A DNA stretch of 64,000 bases from Lachnospiraceae bacterium Marseille-Q4251. GTDB taxonomy: Bacteria > Bacillota > Clostridia > Lachnospirales > Lachnospiraceae. Position 1 is the first letter of the stretch. Each line of letters starts with the position of its first letter. The DNA is taken from the NCBI GenBank assembly GCA_018223435.1, contig JAGTTO010000001.1:3720001-3784000 (forward strand), given 5' to 3'. The translations under genes and the position numbers were made by a program. Below are positions 33,561 to 42,869 of this stretch, one piece after another. A model generated the notes under the pieces. The model was not told the origin of the DNA. It saw nothing but the letters and a program-made list of their open reading frames with translations, and made no database searches.

Positions 33561-34662
33561 GATTGACGCCATCGATAAGGAGATCGTGGGCCTTTTCCAG
33601 AAACGGATGAAGATCAGCTCCGAGGTGGCAGAATATAAAATCAGTACAGGAAAAAAAGTGTTTGACCGCGCCCGGGAGGAGGAAAAAATCCGGGCGGTGA
33701 CAGAGCTGGCGGATAATGATTTCAACCGCCACGGCATCGAGGAGCTTTTCCAGCAGATCATGTCCATGAGCCGGAAGCTGCAGTACCAGCTTCTCGCCCA
33801 GAACGGCGTGGTAGGCCGGCTTCCCTTTATCGCTGTGGAAGAGATCGAGAAATCCCGGGTCCGGGTGGTCTTCCAGGGCGTGGAAGGAGCCTACAGCGAG
33901 GCGGCGATGAAAGCCTTTTTCCAGGATGACATCACTTCCTTCCATGTGGAGCACTGGCGGGATGCCATGGAGGCGATTGCCGAGGGTTCCGCGGACTTTG
34001 CGGTCCTTCCGATCGAAAATTCCACGGCGGGCAGCGTCAGCGATATGTACGATCTTCTGATGGAGTTTGAGAACTATATCGTGGGAGAGCAGGTGATCCG
34101 CTGCCAGCACAACCTTCTGGGTCTTCCCGATGCGGAGCTTTCCGATATCAAGACCGTCTATTCCCACAGCCAGGCGCTTTCCCAGTGCAAGGAATATCTG
34201 GGCACGCACCGGGACTGGAAACAGATTCCCATGGTAAATACTGCCATGGCGGCCAAAAAAGTGAAAGAGGACGGGGATAAAACCCAGGCGGCCATCGCCA
34301 GCGCCTATGCAGGAGAGAAGTTCGGCCTCAAAGTTCTGGCGGACAAGATCTACGACAACGAGGCCAATTCCACGAGATTTATCATCGTGACCAATCAGCG
34401 GATTTTCCGCTGGGATGCGAAGAAGATCAGCATTTCCTTCGAGGTGCCCCATACGAGCGGAAGCCTTTATAACATCCTGTCTCATTTCATTTACAACAAT
34501 CTGAATATGACCAAGATCGAGTCTCGCCCCATTCCGGGCAGAAACTGGGAGTACCGGTTCTTCATCGATTTTGAGGGAAATTTAAACGACGGCGGCGTGA
34601 AAAACGCGCTCCGAGGCATCCGCGAGGAAGCAAATAATATGCGGATCCTGGGCAATTACTAA
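33532..34662 (+). CDS. pheA: Bifunctional chorismate mutase / prephenate dehydratase
   Basis: A 376-residue fused P-protein. Residues 1-90 are an AroQ-type chorismate mutase (LLELRNEIDAIDKEIVGLFQ). The prephenate dehydratase domain spans about 108-290 (FQGVEGAYSEAAMKAFF, LPIENSTAGSVSDMYDLL, NSTRFIIV with the catalytic Thr). A C-terminal ACT domain (about 300-376; TSGSLYNILSHF, ESRPIPGRNWEYRFFID) should bind phenylalanine for feedback inhibition. AAAAGGAG lies inside folBK, so its expression is tied to the folate operon, with which it shares chorismate as precursor. Confidence 0.95.
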   Translation: MENLLELRNEIDAIDKEIVGLFQKRMKISSEVAEYKISTGKKVFDRAREEEKIRAVTELADNDFNRHGIEELFQQIMSMSRKLQYQLLAQNGVVGRLPFIAVEEIEKSRVRVVFQGVEGAYSEAAMKAFFQDDITSFHVEHWRDAMEAIAEGSADFAVLPIENSTAGSVSDMYDLLMEFENYIVGEQVIRCQHNLLGLPDAELSDIKTVYSHSQALSQCKEYLGTHRDWKQIPMVNTAMAAKKVKEDGDKTQAAIASAYAGEKFGLKVLADKIYDNEANSTRFIIVTNQRIFRWDAKKISISFEVPHTSGSLYNILSHFIYNNLNMTKIESRPIPGRNWEYRFFIDFEGNLNDGGVKNALRGIREEANNMRILGNY

Positions 34663-34690
34663 AGACAACAAGAGGAGTTTGAAAAAAGCT

Positions 34691-35986
34691 ATGACAAGGA
34701 TACATGAACTGATCGTATACCGTAATTTTGAAAACGGACAGATCCTCGAGGACATGGCCTGGATCTTTGACCACGCGGGCAGCGAATACTACAACGAGGA
34801 AGATCTTCGCGGTCTTTACTATGAGTGCATTCACGGCCTGGTGGATCTGGCAGGCACCTATGGCTTCGAGGGAAATCTCTGGCACACCTATCTGACCTAC
34901 CTTCTGGTGAACAACGAAAATGCGTTCAGTACGGCCAGTGAGATCCGGGGAGAGATCAGCGGCAGCATCAACGAGCTTGCCTACCATGATTTTGAGATTT
35001 TCAAGGAGCTTTATGATTTTGATTTCGTGGCTGTGGAAAAAGCTCTCGAGACTTCCTGCTACGCCATGATCGCCGATTATAAAGGCTCCGACGACCAGGG
35101 AAAAATGTTCAACAAGCGCATCCGCGACCGGATCTGCGAGCTGAGCCGCCGATTGGGAAGCACCGAGTCCATCGACGAGTTCAAGAAGGATATGAGTGAG
35201 TTTTATAAGGATTTCGGCGTGGGCAAGCTGGGCCTTCACAAGGCTTTTCGCGTGGCTCACGACGAGGATGGCGTTCATATCGTGCCCATCACGAAGATCG
35301 CCCATGTACACTTGAGCGATCTCGTGGGTTACGAGGCGGCCAAGAAAAAGCTCATCGACAATACAGAGGCCTTCGTGGAGGGCCGGCCGGCCAACAACTG
35401 CCTCCTTTTTGGAGATGCGGGAACCGGAAAATCCACGAGTATCAAAGGTATTCTCAACGAATACTACGACAGAGGTTTACGAATCATCGAGGTTTACAAG
35501 CATCAGTTCCAGGATCTGAACGAGGTCATCGCTCAGATCAAAAACAGGAACTACCGCTTCATCATTTACATGGACGATCTTTCTTTTGAAGAATTTGAGA
35601 TCGAATACAAATATCTGAAGGCAGTCATCGAAGGCGGTCTGGAACGGAAGCCGGACAATATCCTGATCTACGCCACCAGTAACCGCCGTCATCTGGTACG
35701 GGAGACCTTCAAAGACAAGGAGGACCGGGACGAGGAGCTTCACACAAACGATACCGTTCAGGAGAAGCTTTCCCTGGTATACCGTTTCGGTGTGACGATC
35801 TATTTCGGCGCGCCGGATAAGAAGGCATTCCAGAACATCGTGCGGACCCTGGCGGAGAAATATCACATCGATATGCCCGAGGAGGAGCTTCTTCTCAAGG
35901 CAAATCAGTGGGAGCTGAACCACGGCGGCCTCTCCGGACGGACGGCACAGCAGTTTATCGATTACCTCTGCGGTCAGAAAGCTTAA
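34691..35986 (+). CDS. AAA+ ATPase of the DUF815 family
   Basis: A 431-residue protein. A helical N-terminal region of about 190 residues precedes an AAA+ domain with Walker A LFGDAGTGKSTSIKG near residue 240, Walker B FIIYMDDLSFEEFE near 285, sensor 1 ILIYATSNRRHLV near 325 and an arginine-finger-like YRFGVTIYF. DUF815 proteins have no established function. Placed directly before ppx and ppk, which suggests, but does not prove, a link to polyphosphate or stress. ATG 34691 is about 14 bases after the GAGGAG; a TTG at 34679 is too close to it. Confidence 0.82.
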   Translation: MTRIHELIVYRNFENGQILEDMAWIFDHAGSEYYNEEDLRGLYYECIHGLVDLAGTYGFEGNLWHTYLTYLLVNNENAFSTASEIRGEISGSINELAYHDFEIFKELYDFDFVAVEKALETSCYAMIADYKGSDDQGKMFNKRIRDRICELSRRLGSTESIDEFKKDMSEFYKDFGVGKLGLHKAFRVAHDEDGVHIVPITKIAHVHLSDLVGYEAAKKKLIDNTEAFVEGRPANNCLLFGDAGTGKSTSIKGILNEYYDRGLRIIEVYKHQFQDLNEVIAQIKNRNYRFIIYMDDLSFEEFEIEYKYLKAVIEGGLERKPDNILIYATSNRRHLVRETFKDKEDRDEELHTNDTVQEKLSLVYRFGVTIYFGAPDKKAFQNIVRTLAEKYHIDMPEEELLLKANQWELNHGGLSGRTAQQFIDYLCGQKA

Positions 35987-36019
35987 GCGACCTGCCATAA
36001 AAGGGAAAGGGGGATTTAT

Positions 36020-37540
36020 ATGCAGTATACATTGTTTGGAGCCATCGATATTGGCTCCTCCGAGATGGAATTGAAGATTTTTGAGCTTTCCAGGGGAAAA
36101 GGCATGCGGGAGATCGACTGCATCCGGAACCGTCTGGAGCTGGGAAAAGACACCTACGCCACCGGAAAGATCAGCACGGAGAAGCTCGAGGAGCTCTGCC
36201 TCGTGCTGAACGATTTCATCTCCATCATGAAAAGCTACAAGGTGGAGGCTTACCGGGCCTACACCACGAGTGCGATCCGGGAGGCGAAAAACCGGGTGAT
36301 CCTTCTGGATTATCTGGAGAAAAAGACCGGCCTTAAGATCGAGGTGCTCGACAATGCCGAGCAGCGTTTCCTGGATTACAAGTCCATCGCAGCTCAGGCC
36401 AACGAGTTCAACCGGATCATCGAAAAAGGCACCGCCATCCTTGATGTGGGAGGCGGCAGCGTGCAGGTGTCCCTTTTTGACAAGGACAGCCTGGTTTCCA
36501 CCCAGAATATCCGCATCGGAAACCTCCGTATCCGCGAGCGGGTGGCCACCATGGAGCATATGTACGGCCATTTCGAGGAGCTGGTTCAGGAGCTGACGAG
36601 AAGCGAGCTTCAGAATTTCAAGAAAATGTATGTGAAGGACCGAGAGGTTTCCAACGTAATTCTGGTCGGTGATTATCTGGGAGGCCTTTCCAAAAAGCAG
36701 TCTGTTTCTCTGGAGGAATTTCAGACGATCTATGACGGTGTGGTTCATGTGGAACCCTCTGTGGCAGCAGAACGTTTCGAGCTGCCGGAGGAGAGCATTT
36801 CCCTGATTGTGCCGACGCTGATCATCTGCAGCGAGTTTATCTCCGCCATGGGAGCTGAGAGCATCTGGATGCCGGGCCTCAACCTCAACGACGGAAACGC
36901 CTACGATTATGCTCAAAGAAAACGCATCATCCGGGCTGGTCACAATTTCGACGAAGATATCCTCGCCTCTGCCAGAAATATCGCCAAGCGTTACCAGTGC
37001 AGCAAGAGCCATATCCGGATCATGGAAAATCTGGGCCTGCAGATTTTTGACCGCATGAAAAAGATTCATGGTCTCGGAAGCCGGGAGCGTCTTCTGCTTC
37101 AGATTGCCGTGATTCTTCATGGCTGTGGCAAGTATATTTCCCTCAGCGATCCGGCGGACTGTTCCTACCAGATCATCATGGCGACAGAGATCATCGGTCT
37201 TTCGAGAAAAGAGCGGGAGATCATCGCCTACATTGTCAAATTCAATACCACGGAATTTCCGTATTACGAGGAGCTGAGCCGGGAGACCGATCTCGACCGT
37301 TCCGAATATCTTACGGTGGCCAAGCTGGCGGCAATCCTTCGAGTGGCCAATGCCTGCGACCGGAGCCACAAGCAGAAATTTGAAAATGTCAAGGTCAGCC
37401 TGAAAGACAAGGAGTTGATCATTCAGGTGGATACGCCGGAGGACATCACGCTGGAGAGAGGACTTTTCACCGAGAAAGCAGCCTTTTTCGAGGAGGTTTT
37501 CAGCATTCGGACCTCGATTCATCAGAAGAAACATATATAA
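36020..37540 (+). CDS. ppx: Ppx/GppA family exopolyphosphatase with C-terminal HD-like domain
   Basis: A 506-residue ASKHA-fold phosphatase. The first phosphate loop is FGAIDIGSSEMELKIFE at the N-terminus (Ser-Ser in place of the usual Asn-Ser), the second is ILDVGGGSVQVSLFD near 147, and the C-terminal domain (about 310-500) is HD-like: LLLQIAVILHGCGKYISLSD, in which the usual HD pair reads HG. It should degrade polyphosphate and/or pppGpp. Sits 15 bp before ppk, forming a synthesis/degradation pair. Confidence 0.88.
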   Translation: MQYTLFGAIDIGSSEMELKIFELSRGKGMREIDCIRNRLELGKDTYATGKISTEKLEELCLVLNDFISIMKSYKVEAYRAYTTSAIREAKNRVILLDYLEKKTGLKIEVLDNAEQRFLDYKSIAAQANEFNRIIEKGTAILDVGGGSVQVSLFDKDSLVSTQNIRIGNLRIRERVATMEHMYGHFEELVQELTRSELQNFKKMYVKDREVSNVILVGDYLGGLSKKQSVSLEEFQTIYDGVVHVEPSVAAERFELPEESISLIVPTLIICSEFISAMGAESIWMPGLNLNDGNAYDYAQRKRIIRAGHNFDEDILASARNIAKRYQCSKSHIRIMENLGLQIFDRMKKIHGLGSRERLLLQIAVILHGCGKYISLSDPADCSYQIIMATEIIGLSRKEREIIAYIVKFNTTEFPYYEELSRETDLDRSEYLTVAKLAAILRVANACDRSHKQKFENVKVSLKDKELIIQVDTPEDITLERGLFTEKAAFFEEVFSIRTSIHQKKHI

Positions 37541-37555
37541 GGGGAGGGAAGAGCA

Positions 37556-39697
37556 ATGGAAAAAGAACTGAGCATGTATATGGATCCGAGCTATTACACG
37601 AACCGGGAACTGAGCTGGATCAAATTTAACGAGAGAGTGTTAAGCGAGGCGAGAGACAAGAATCTGCCCCTTTTTGAGCGGCTGAAATTTTTGAGCATCA
37701 CCGAGTCCAACCTAGATGAGTTTTTCATGATCCGCGTGGCTTCTTTAAAAGATATGGTCCATGCGGGCTATACGAAAAAAGACCTCGCGGGGCTTACGGC
37801 CTCCGAGCAGCTGGAGCTGATCTTAAAGCAGGCCCATGAGCTGGTGAATCAGCAGTATTCCACCTACAGCCGTTCCCTGCTTCCAGCGCTGAAACAGAAC
37901 GGCCTGGAGGTTGTGGTGAGCCACGAGGATCTGACGAAAGAGCAGGGCGCCTTTGTGGACCGTTATTTTGAGGAGAACGTTTATCCGGTGCTGACACCGA
38001 TGGCCGTGGATTCTTCCCGCCCGTTCCCGCTGATCCGGAACAAGTCTCTGAATATCGGGGCCCTGATTGCGAAAAAAGACGACCCCGAGAAAAAACTGGA
38101 TTTCGCCACGGTGCAGGTTCCCTCTGTGCTGCCCCGTCTGGTGCATCTTCCTGACGGAAAAGACGGAGAGAAGCGGGTCATCCTTCTGGAGGAGATCATC
38201 GAGCGGAACATCGGCCAGCTGTTCCTCAATTACGATGTGATCTGCGCCGATCCCTACCGGATCATCCGGAATGCGGACCTCACGATCGACGAGGATGAGG
38301 CAGCAGACCTCTTGAATGAGATTCAGAAACAGCTGAAAAAGAGAAAATGGGGCGAAGTTATCCGTCTGGGCGTTCAGGACGGCATGGATTCCCGTCTCTT
38401 AAAGATCCTGAAAAAAGAATTCCATATTCAGGGCGACGATGTCTTCACTGTGGGCGGTCCGCTGGACCTGACCTTCCTTATGAAAATGTACGGAATGGAG
38501 GGCTTCGACCATCTGAAGCATCCCTCCTACAAGCCCCAGCCTGTACCTGCGATGATGAACGACGACGATATTTTCACCCAGATCCGGAGAGGGGATATCT
38601 TCCTTCATCATCCGTATATGACTTTCGATCCTGTGGTGAATTTCGTCAAGCAGGCGGCGAAGGACCCTGACGTTCTGGCCATCAAGCAGACCCTTTACCG
38701 TGTCAGCGGCAATTCTCCGATCATCGCAGCTCTGGCTCAGGCAGCAGAGAACGGCAAGCAGGTTTCTGTTCTCGTGGAGCTGAAGGCCCGCTTCGATGAG
38801 GAAAACAACATCATCTGGGCGAAGATGCTGGAGAAAGCAGGCTGTCATGTCATCTATGGCCTGGTGGGCTTAAAGACACACAGTAAGATCACGCTGGTGG
38901 TCCGTCGGGAGGAGGACGGCATCCGCCGTTATGTGCATCTGGGTACCGGAAACTACAACGATTCCACGGCGAAACTTTATACCGACTGTGGTCTTCTGAC
39001 CTGCTCAGAGCCGATCGGAGAGGATGCCACAGCAGTCTTCAATATGCTGTCCGGTTATTCCGAGCCGAGAAAATGGAACAAGCTGAGCCTGGCCCCCCTC
39101 TGGCTACGGAATAAATTTATCAGCCTGATCCGCAGGGAAACCAGCAATGCAAGACAGGGAAAAACGGCGCATATCATTGCGAAGATGAACTCCCTCTGCG
39201 ATAAGGAGGTCATCGCAGCTCTTTATGAAGCTTCCGCAGCAGGGGTAAAAGTGGAGCTGATCATCCGCGGAATCTGCTGTCTGAAAGTGGGAATTCCGGG
39301 GATCAGTGAGAACATCAGCGTCCGCTCCCTGGTCGGCAATTTCCTGGAGCACGCCCGGATCTTCTACTTCCTCAACAACGGCCAGGAAGAGATCTACATG
39401 GGTAGCGCCGACTGGATGCCCAGAAACTTGGATAAACGGGTAGAGATCCTCTTCCCGGTAGAAGACGCTTCCATTATGAAAGAGATCCGCCATATTCTTG
39501 ATATCCAGCTGGCAGATAATGTGAAAGCGCAGATCCTTCAGCCGGATGGAACGTATGTGAAGATCGACAAACGCGGAAAGAATCTCGTCTGCGCGCAGGA
39601 ATATTTTTGTGAAGAGGCGGTCGAAAGAGCAAAGGAACAGATGCCTGCAGAGGTGCACTCCGAGAGAGTGTTTGTGCCGGCAGAACCGATGGATTGA
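37556..39697 (+). CDS. ppk1: Polyphosphate kinase 1
   Basis: A 713-residue membrane-associated kinase that transfers the gamma phosphate of ATP to polyphosphate. The start YTNRELSWIKFNERVLSEA, the phosphorylated histidine in GLKTHSKITLVVR (near residue 440), HLGTGNYNDSTAKLYTD (near 462) and the second HKD-like motif ending MGSADWMPRNLDKRVE are all present. Length is standard. GGAGGGAAG precedes the ATG. Operon partner of ppx; terminator follows. Confidence 0.96.
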   Translation: MEKELSMYMDPSYYTNRELSWIKFNERVLSEARDKNLPLFERLKFLSITESNLDEFFMIRVASLKDMVHAGYTKKDLAGLTASEQLELILKQAHELVNQQYSTYSRSLLPALKQNGLEVVVSHEDLTKEQGAFVDRYFEENVYPVLTPMAVDSSRPFPLIRNKSLNIGALIAKKDDPEKKLDFATVQVPSVLPRLVHLPDGKDGEKRVILLEEIIERNIGQLFLNYDVICADPYRIIRNADLTIDEDEAADLLNEIQKQLKKRKWGEVIRLGVQDGMDSRLLKILKKEFHIQGDDVFTVGGPLDLTFLMKMYGMEGFDHLKHPSYKPQPVPAMMNDDDIFTQIRRGDIFLHHPYMTFDPVVNFVKQAAKDPDVLAIKQTLYRVSGNSPIIAALAQAAENGKQVSVLVELKARFDEENNIIWAKMLEKAGCHVIYGLVGLKTHSKITLVVRREEDGIRRYVHLGTGNYNDSTAKLYTDCGLLTCSEPIGEDATAVFNMLSGYSEPRKWNKLSLAPLWLRNKFISLIRRETSNARQGKTAHIIAKMNSLCDKEVIAALYEASAAGVKVELIIRGICCLKVGIPGISENISVRSLVGNFLEHARIFYFLNNGQEEIYMGSADWMPRNLDKRVEILFPVEDASIMKEIRHILDIQLADNVKAQILQPDGTYVKIDKRGKNLVCAQEYFCEEAVERAKEQMPAEVHSERVFVPAEPMD

Positions 39698-39720
39698 GTG
39701 AAAGAAAGATAAATAATGGT

Positions 39721-39767
39721 GCCCCGTATCTGAAAATCAGAATTTTCGGATACGGGGCATATTTTTT
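39721..39767 (+). terminator. Terminator of the ppk operon
   Basis: GCCCCGTATC-TGAAAAT (39721-39737) pairs with ATTTTCGGATACGGGGC (39742-39758), followed by TATTTTTT. One of the strongest stems in the window. Confidence 0.9.
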
Positions 39768-39779
39768 GCAATTACGGCT

Positions 39780-39945
39780 CCTAGTGTGCTGTCTCATTGA
39801 CTTTCAGTTAAATAACGCAGAATGTTTTTTCATCGACAAGGCGACTGAACGAGGCGATGCGGTGGCATCGTTGAGCGAAGTCAACGCAGTTCGATGGGAA
39901 AACAGGCAAGTTATTTAGCGAAATGTCAATGATACAGTACACTAG
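39780..39945. repeat. 166-bp imperfect palindrome (MITE-like element)
   Basis: The ends CTAGTGTGCTGTCTCATTGAC (39780-39800, written here to 21 as CTAGTGTGCTG plus TCTCATTGAC) and the complementary end at 39925-39945 match with few changes. Pairing continues inward through TAAATAAC/GTTATTTA and CATCGA/TCGATG to an inner hairpin CGATGC-GGTG-GCATCG near 39856-39873 region. The gap from 39698 to 40176 holds only this element, the ppk terminator and the next promoter. Confidence 0.85.
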
Positions 39946-40010
39946 GTTTTTTCTGCAATGAATACCTGCGGATTGCTTTGCTGGATGGCAGCTCTCGCAA
40001 CGCTATATGG

Positions 40011-40053
40011 TACTAATATTAGTATAGGCACGGCCTCTTGAACGGGATACAAT
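40011..40053 (+). promoter_or_regulatory. Candidate promoter with 14-bp palindromic operator
   Basis: TACTAATATTAGTA (40011-40024) is a perfect palindrome directly before a weak -35 (TAGGCA, 40025-40030) that is 17 bp from TACAAT (40048-40053). A regulator could bind the palindrome. A GGCAGACA/TGTCTGCC hairpin lies in the leader at about 40083-40131. Confidence 0.5.
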
Positions 40054-40176
40054 GGAAAAAAAGTAGAAGTATGCGAATCCGGCAGACAGAAAAGCGACAG
40101 GGGAAAGGGGGATGTTTAAGGGATGTCTGCCACAGGTCAAAACTGACAAGACAGGAAAAAGAAGGAGGAGAGGTTT

Positions 40177-42000
40177 ATGAAGAAAAAGACAAAAATAGTT
40201 GGACTGTTCCTGATGATCACCTTGCTGTTTTTTGCGATACCAGGCTTTGGTAAGGTTCAGGCGTCAAGAGAGGACGATGTGTTCGACGGCTGGCAGGAGC
40301 TGGAGGACGAGGCAAAGAAGGAAGAAGAACTGGAAGCCCAGTCGAACCAGACACTGGAGATCGGCCAATCCGGAGAATATACAGTATCCTTTAGAAATGC
40401 AGAGCTCAAAGGACGCGAAGGTTCTCTGGCGATCGTAAATAAGACGGGCAAACCGATGCGTCTGGATATCACGGAAACGCTTGCGCGGACATCCGTAAGC
40501 AGCCCGGACAACAAGCTGACGGACCTGCAGTGGAATCATAACCAGGGAAATAAAACGCTTTCCGGCGGTGGATATTTGAATCCGCTTGCAAGTACGAGAC
40601 TGGATCTGAAATTCCGCAGTGATTATCAGGGTGGAACCTATTTTGTGGTGAAGGCGACGATCTCTGAGGTAAAGGATCTGGGAGGAAAGAGCTTTTCTCA
40701 GGCGCAGCTCATCGAGAATACCGGAAAATACACGGGAAGCCTGTTAAACAATACTTCCAGCAATCCGGGCGCCACAAGATACTTCCGCTTCCATGTAGAG
40801 AAAAGACGTTTTGTGAACATACAGCTTTCCAGAGGAGAAGGCTCCTGCGCATGTAACCAGACTCTGTACCTGTATTCCAGTGCGGCAGAGAAGGATTCTC
40901 TGATCCGGATGTATATCTATGATGCAACCAAGAGAGAACAGATCCTGCTGGAGCCGGGTGACTATGTCATCGCTCTGTGGGCAACAAATTTCTACGGCGG
41001 TTCTACTGCTGTTTATGATCTGGAGCTTAGTGGAAGAGACTATATCTTTGCAACCGGCGTGGAGCTGACCTGCAGGGAGAAGACGAGAACTTTTACAAGT
41101 GCGATCGGCAAAAAAACGGTGAAATTACATCTGACTGCAACGACGATCCCGGCAAATGCAGATGACAAGCTGAAAGAATTTGTGATCAAAGGTTCTTCAG
41201 CTTCACACTTCCGCTATAATGACAGTTCAGACCAATACGCCACTGGCCTGAACAGAAAGACGGTTACTGTGTCAGTAACTTCAAAAGCTGTAAATTATAA
41301 AACGGGCGGTTATTATCCCGGTTATGCAAAGGTCTATGCTACCTCCTCAAATGGAAAAGCATCCAAGCCGTTGGATTTCACCTTTAAAGCGGCGCCACCT
41401 TCTGTTTCAAACTATCAGATTTATCACAACTATGTGTGGTTCGATAGTGGATATTCCAGCAAAGCACCGGTTCGCTTCTATCAGAAGGTCGGAAATAAGT
41501 GGAAACTGAAAACCACCGTTAAAAAACAGGGCGGTTTTAAGTTAAAAGGTTTGAAAGCGAACACCGCTTATAAGTTTAAACTGGTCACACTGTCGAAAAA
41601 CAGCAAAGGAAAATGGCTGGAAGGAAGTCCGAAATATCTGAGATTCCGTACCGGACGGGGAGAGAGACCGGATATCCGTTCCATTCAGGTCAGCAATGTA
41701 AAACTGAATAAAAAGCGTAAATGGGAACGGGAAGCCTTTGGAAAATGGGCTTGGCATACATATTATTCTACCAGCTATACGATCACGATCAATCTGAACA
41801 GAACGCTGCCTGGAACCCTTGGTCTGTCCCTGGGCTGGGGCCAGGAGCTTCCGGGAAAAGGAACCCGCTTTGTTCTCAGGACCGGCGTGGAAGGAAACTG
41901 GGTCGGTGACAGCATGAAGATCAGGATCCGCTCATACAACCAGAAGGGATACAAAGCAGGCTATGGTCCTATTGTAGAACGAAGAGTCACCATCAGATAA
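40177..42000 (+). CDS. Secreted protein with fibronectin type III-like region, function unknown
   Basis: A 607-residue exported protein. Residues 1-29 form a Sec signal (KKKTKIVGLFLMITLLFFAI, ending near VQA-S). An acidic segment (35-50) follows; residues about 175-290 resemble a pre-peptidase-C-like beta domain (GATRYFRFHVEKRRFVNIQL, EPGDYVIALWA). Residues about 405-500 look like FnIII (PSVSNYQIYHNYVWF, LKGLKANTAYKFKLVT), and a last basic beta-rich domain runs to the C-terminus. No LPXTG or lipobox, so it is probably released or held by charge. AAGGAGGAGAGG precedes the ATG. Lys/Thr/Ser/Tyr-rich, unlike neighbours. Confidence 0.75.
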   Translation: MKKKTKIVGLFLMITLLFFAIPGFGKVQASREDDVFDGWQELEDEAKKEEELEAQSNQTLEIGQSGEYTVSFRNAELKGREGSLAIVNKTGKPMRLDITETLARTSVSSPDNKLTDLQWNHNQGNKTLSGGGYLNPLASTRLDLKFRSDYQGGTYFVVKATISEVKDLGGKSFSQAQLIENTGKYTGSLLNNTSSNPGATRYFRFHVEKRRFVNIQLSRGEGSCACNQTLYLYSSAAEKDSLIRMYIYDATKREQILLEPGDYVIALWATNFYGGSTAVYDLELSGRDYIFATGVELTCREKTRTFTSAIGKKTVKLHLTATTIPANADDKLKEFVIKGSSASHFRYNDSSDQYATGLNRKTVTVSVTSKAVNYKTGGYYPGYAKVYATSSNGKASKPLDFTFKAAPPSVSNYQIYHNYVWFDSGYSSKAPVRFYQKVGNKWKLKTTVKKQGGFKLKGLKANTAYKFKLVTLSKNSKGKWLEGSPKYLRFRTGRGERPDIRSIQVSNVKLNKKRKWEREAFGKWAWHTYYSTSYTITINLNRTLPGTLGLSLGWGQELPGKGTRFVLRTGVEGNWVGDSMKIRIRSYNQKGYKAGYGPIVERRVTIR

Positions 42001-42016
42001 CAAATTTCCCTTTCAT

Positions 42017-42057
42017 AAAAAACGACTCCGAAGCAAATGCTTCGGAGTTGTTTTTTG
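42017..42057. terminator. Bidirectional terminator
   Basis: An A-run, ACTCCGAAGC paired with GCTTCGGAGT, and TGTTTTTT. It lies between the secreted protein gene and the convergent Cof phosphatase. Confidence 0.9.
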
Positions 42058-42059
42058 TG

Positions 42060-42869
42060 CTATTTACGAAGAAGAAAGCGACGGATGACTTCAGCCACCC
42101 CGCTGTGGTTGTTATCGTTTGTGGTCACATAATCCGCAAAAGACAAGGTATGGGCTTCTCCGTTACACATCACGGCGCCGATACCGGCGGCCCGGATCAT
42201 GGGGATATCATTCTCGGCATCCCCGACAGCTACGGCTTCGGAGATGGGGATTCCCAGATGGTCGCAGAGGATCCCGATGGCAGCTCCTTTTGAGACACCG
42301 GTCGGTACCAGCTCCAGGAGCATCGGATGGGAGAAGAAAAGATCCAGCTTCCCTTCTGCCCAGGGGAGCAGTTCCTTCTGGAAACGGACCAGATTTTCAT
42401 GGTTTTCTTCATCGATCGCCAGCACTTTACAGGGCTCCTCCGGGAGACAGGAGATCACATCGGGAACGACCTTTGCCGGAAGTCCGTAAACAGAGGAATA
42501 ATCAAAGATCTCCTTGCGGTTTTCCTCTCCGATCACATGGTTCCTGTCGTAAGTCTGGATATGCAGGCCTCTTTTATGTGCGAGGTCAAAGACATAACGG
42601 ACCTCCTCAAAGGGAATGCTTTTCCGGTAAAGACTTTTCTGGGCTGCACAGTCATAGATTTCTCCGCCGTTAAAGCAGATGATGTAACAGCCCTCTCCGT
42701 CGAGATGGAGAGCACGGGCCTGCGCAGTGGCCCCGGCAAGCGGCCGGCCGGTGCTGATGACGACCTTGTGCCCGGCTTCGATCGCTTCCCGGATCGCGTC
42801 CTGGTTTTCTTTTGTCAGTTCTTTGGAATCTGTCAGGAGCGTTCCGTCCAGATCAGTGAAAAGGATCAT
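42060..42869 (-). CDS. Cof-type HAD-IIB family phosphatase
   Basis: A 269-residue HAD-IIB phosphatase: motif I ILFTDLDGTLLTDSK at the N-terminus, motif II VISTGRPLAGA, motif III lysine in VSKGAAIGIL and motif IV VGDAENDIPMI near residue 220. Third Cof-type gene of the window but not close in sequence to those at 0.8-2.4 kb. Its ATG overlaps the PHP gene's stop by 4 bp, so the two make an operon of phosphoesterases; substrate unknown. Confidence 0.9.
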   Translation of the reverse strand: MILFTDLDGTLLTDSKELTKENQDAIREAIEAGHKVVISTGRPLAGATAQARALHLDGEGCYIICFNGGEIYDCAAQKSLYRKSIPFEEVRYVFDLAHKRGLHIQTYDRNHVIGEENRKEIFDYSSVYGLPAKVVPDVISCLPEEPCKVLAIDEENHENLVRFQKELLPWAEGKLDLFFSHPMLLELVPTGVSKGAAIGILCDHLGIPISEAVAVGDAENDIPMIRAAGIGAVMCNGEAHTLSFADYVTTNDNNHSGVAEVIRRFLLRK

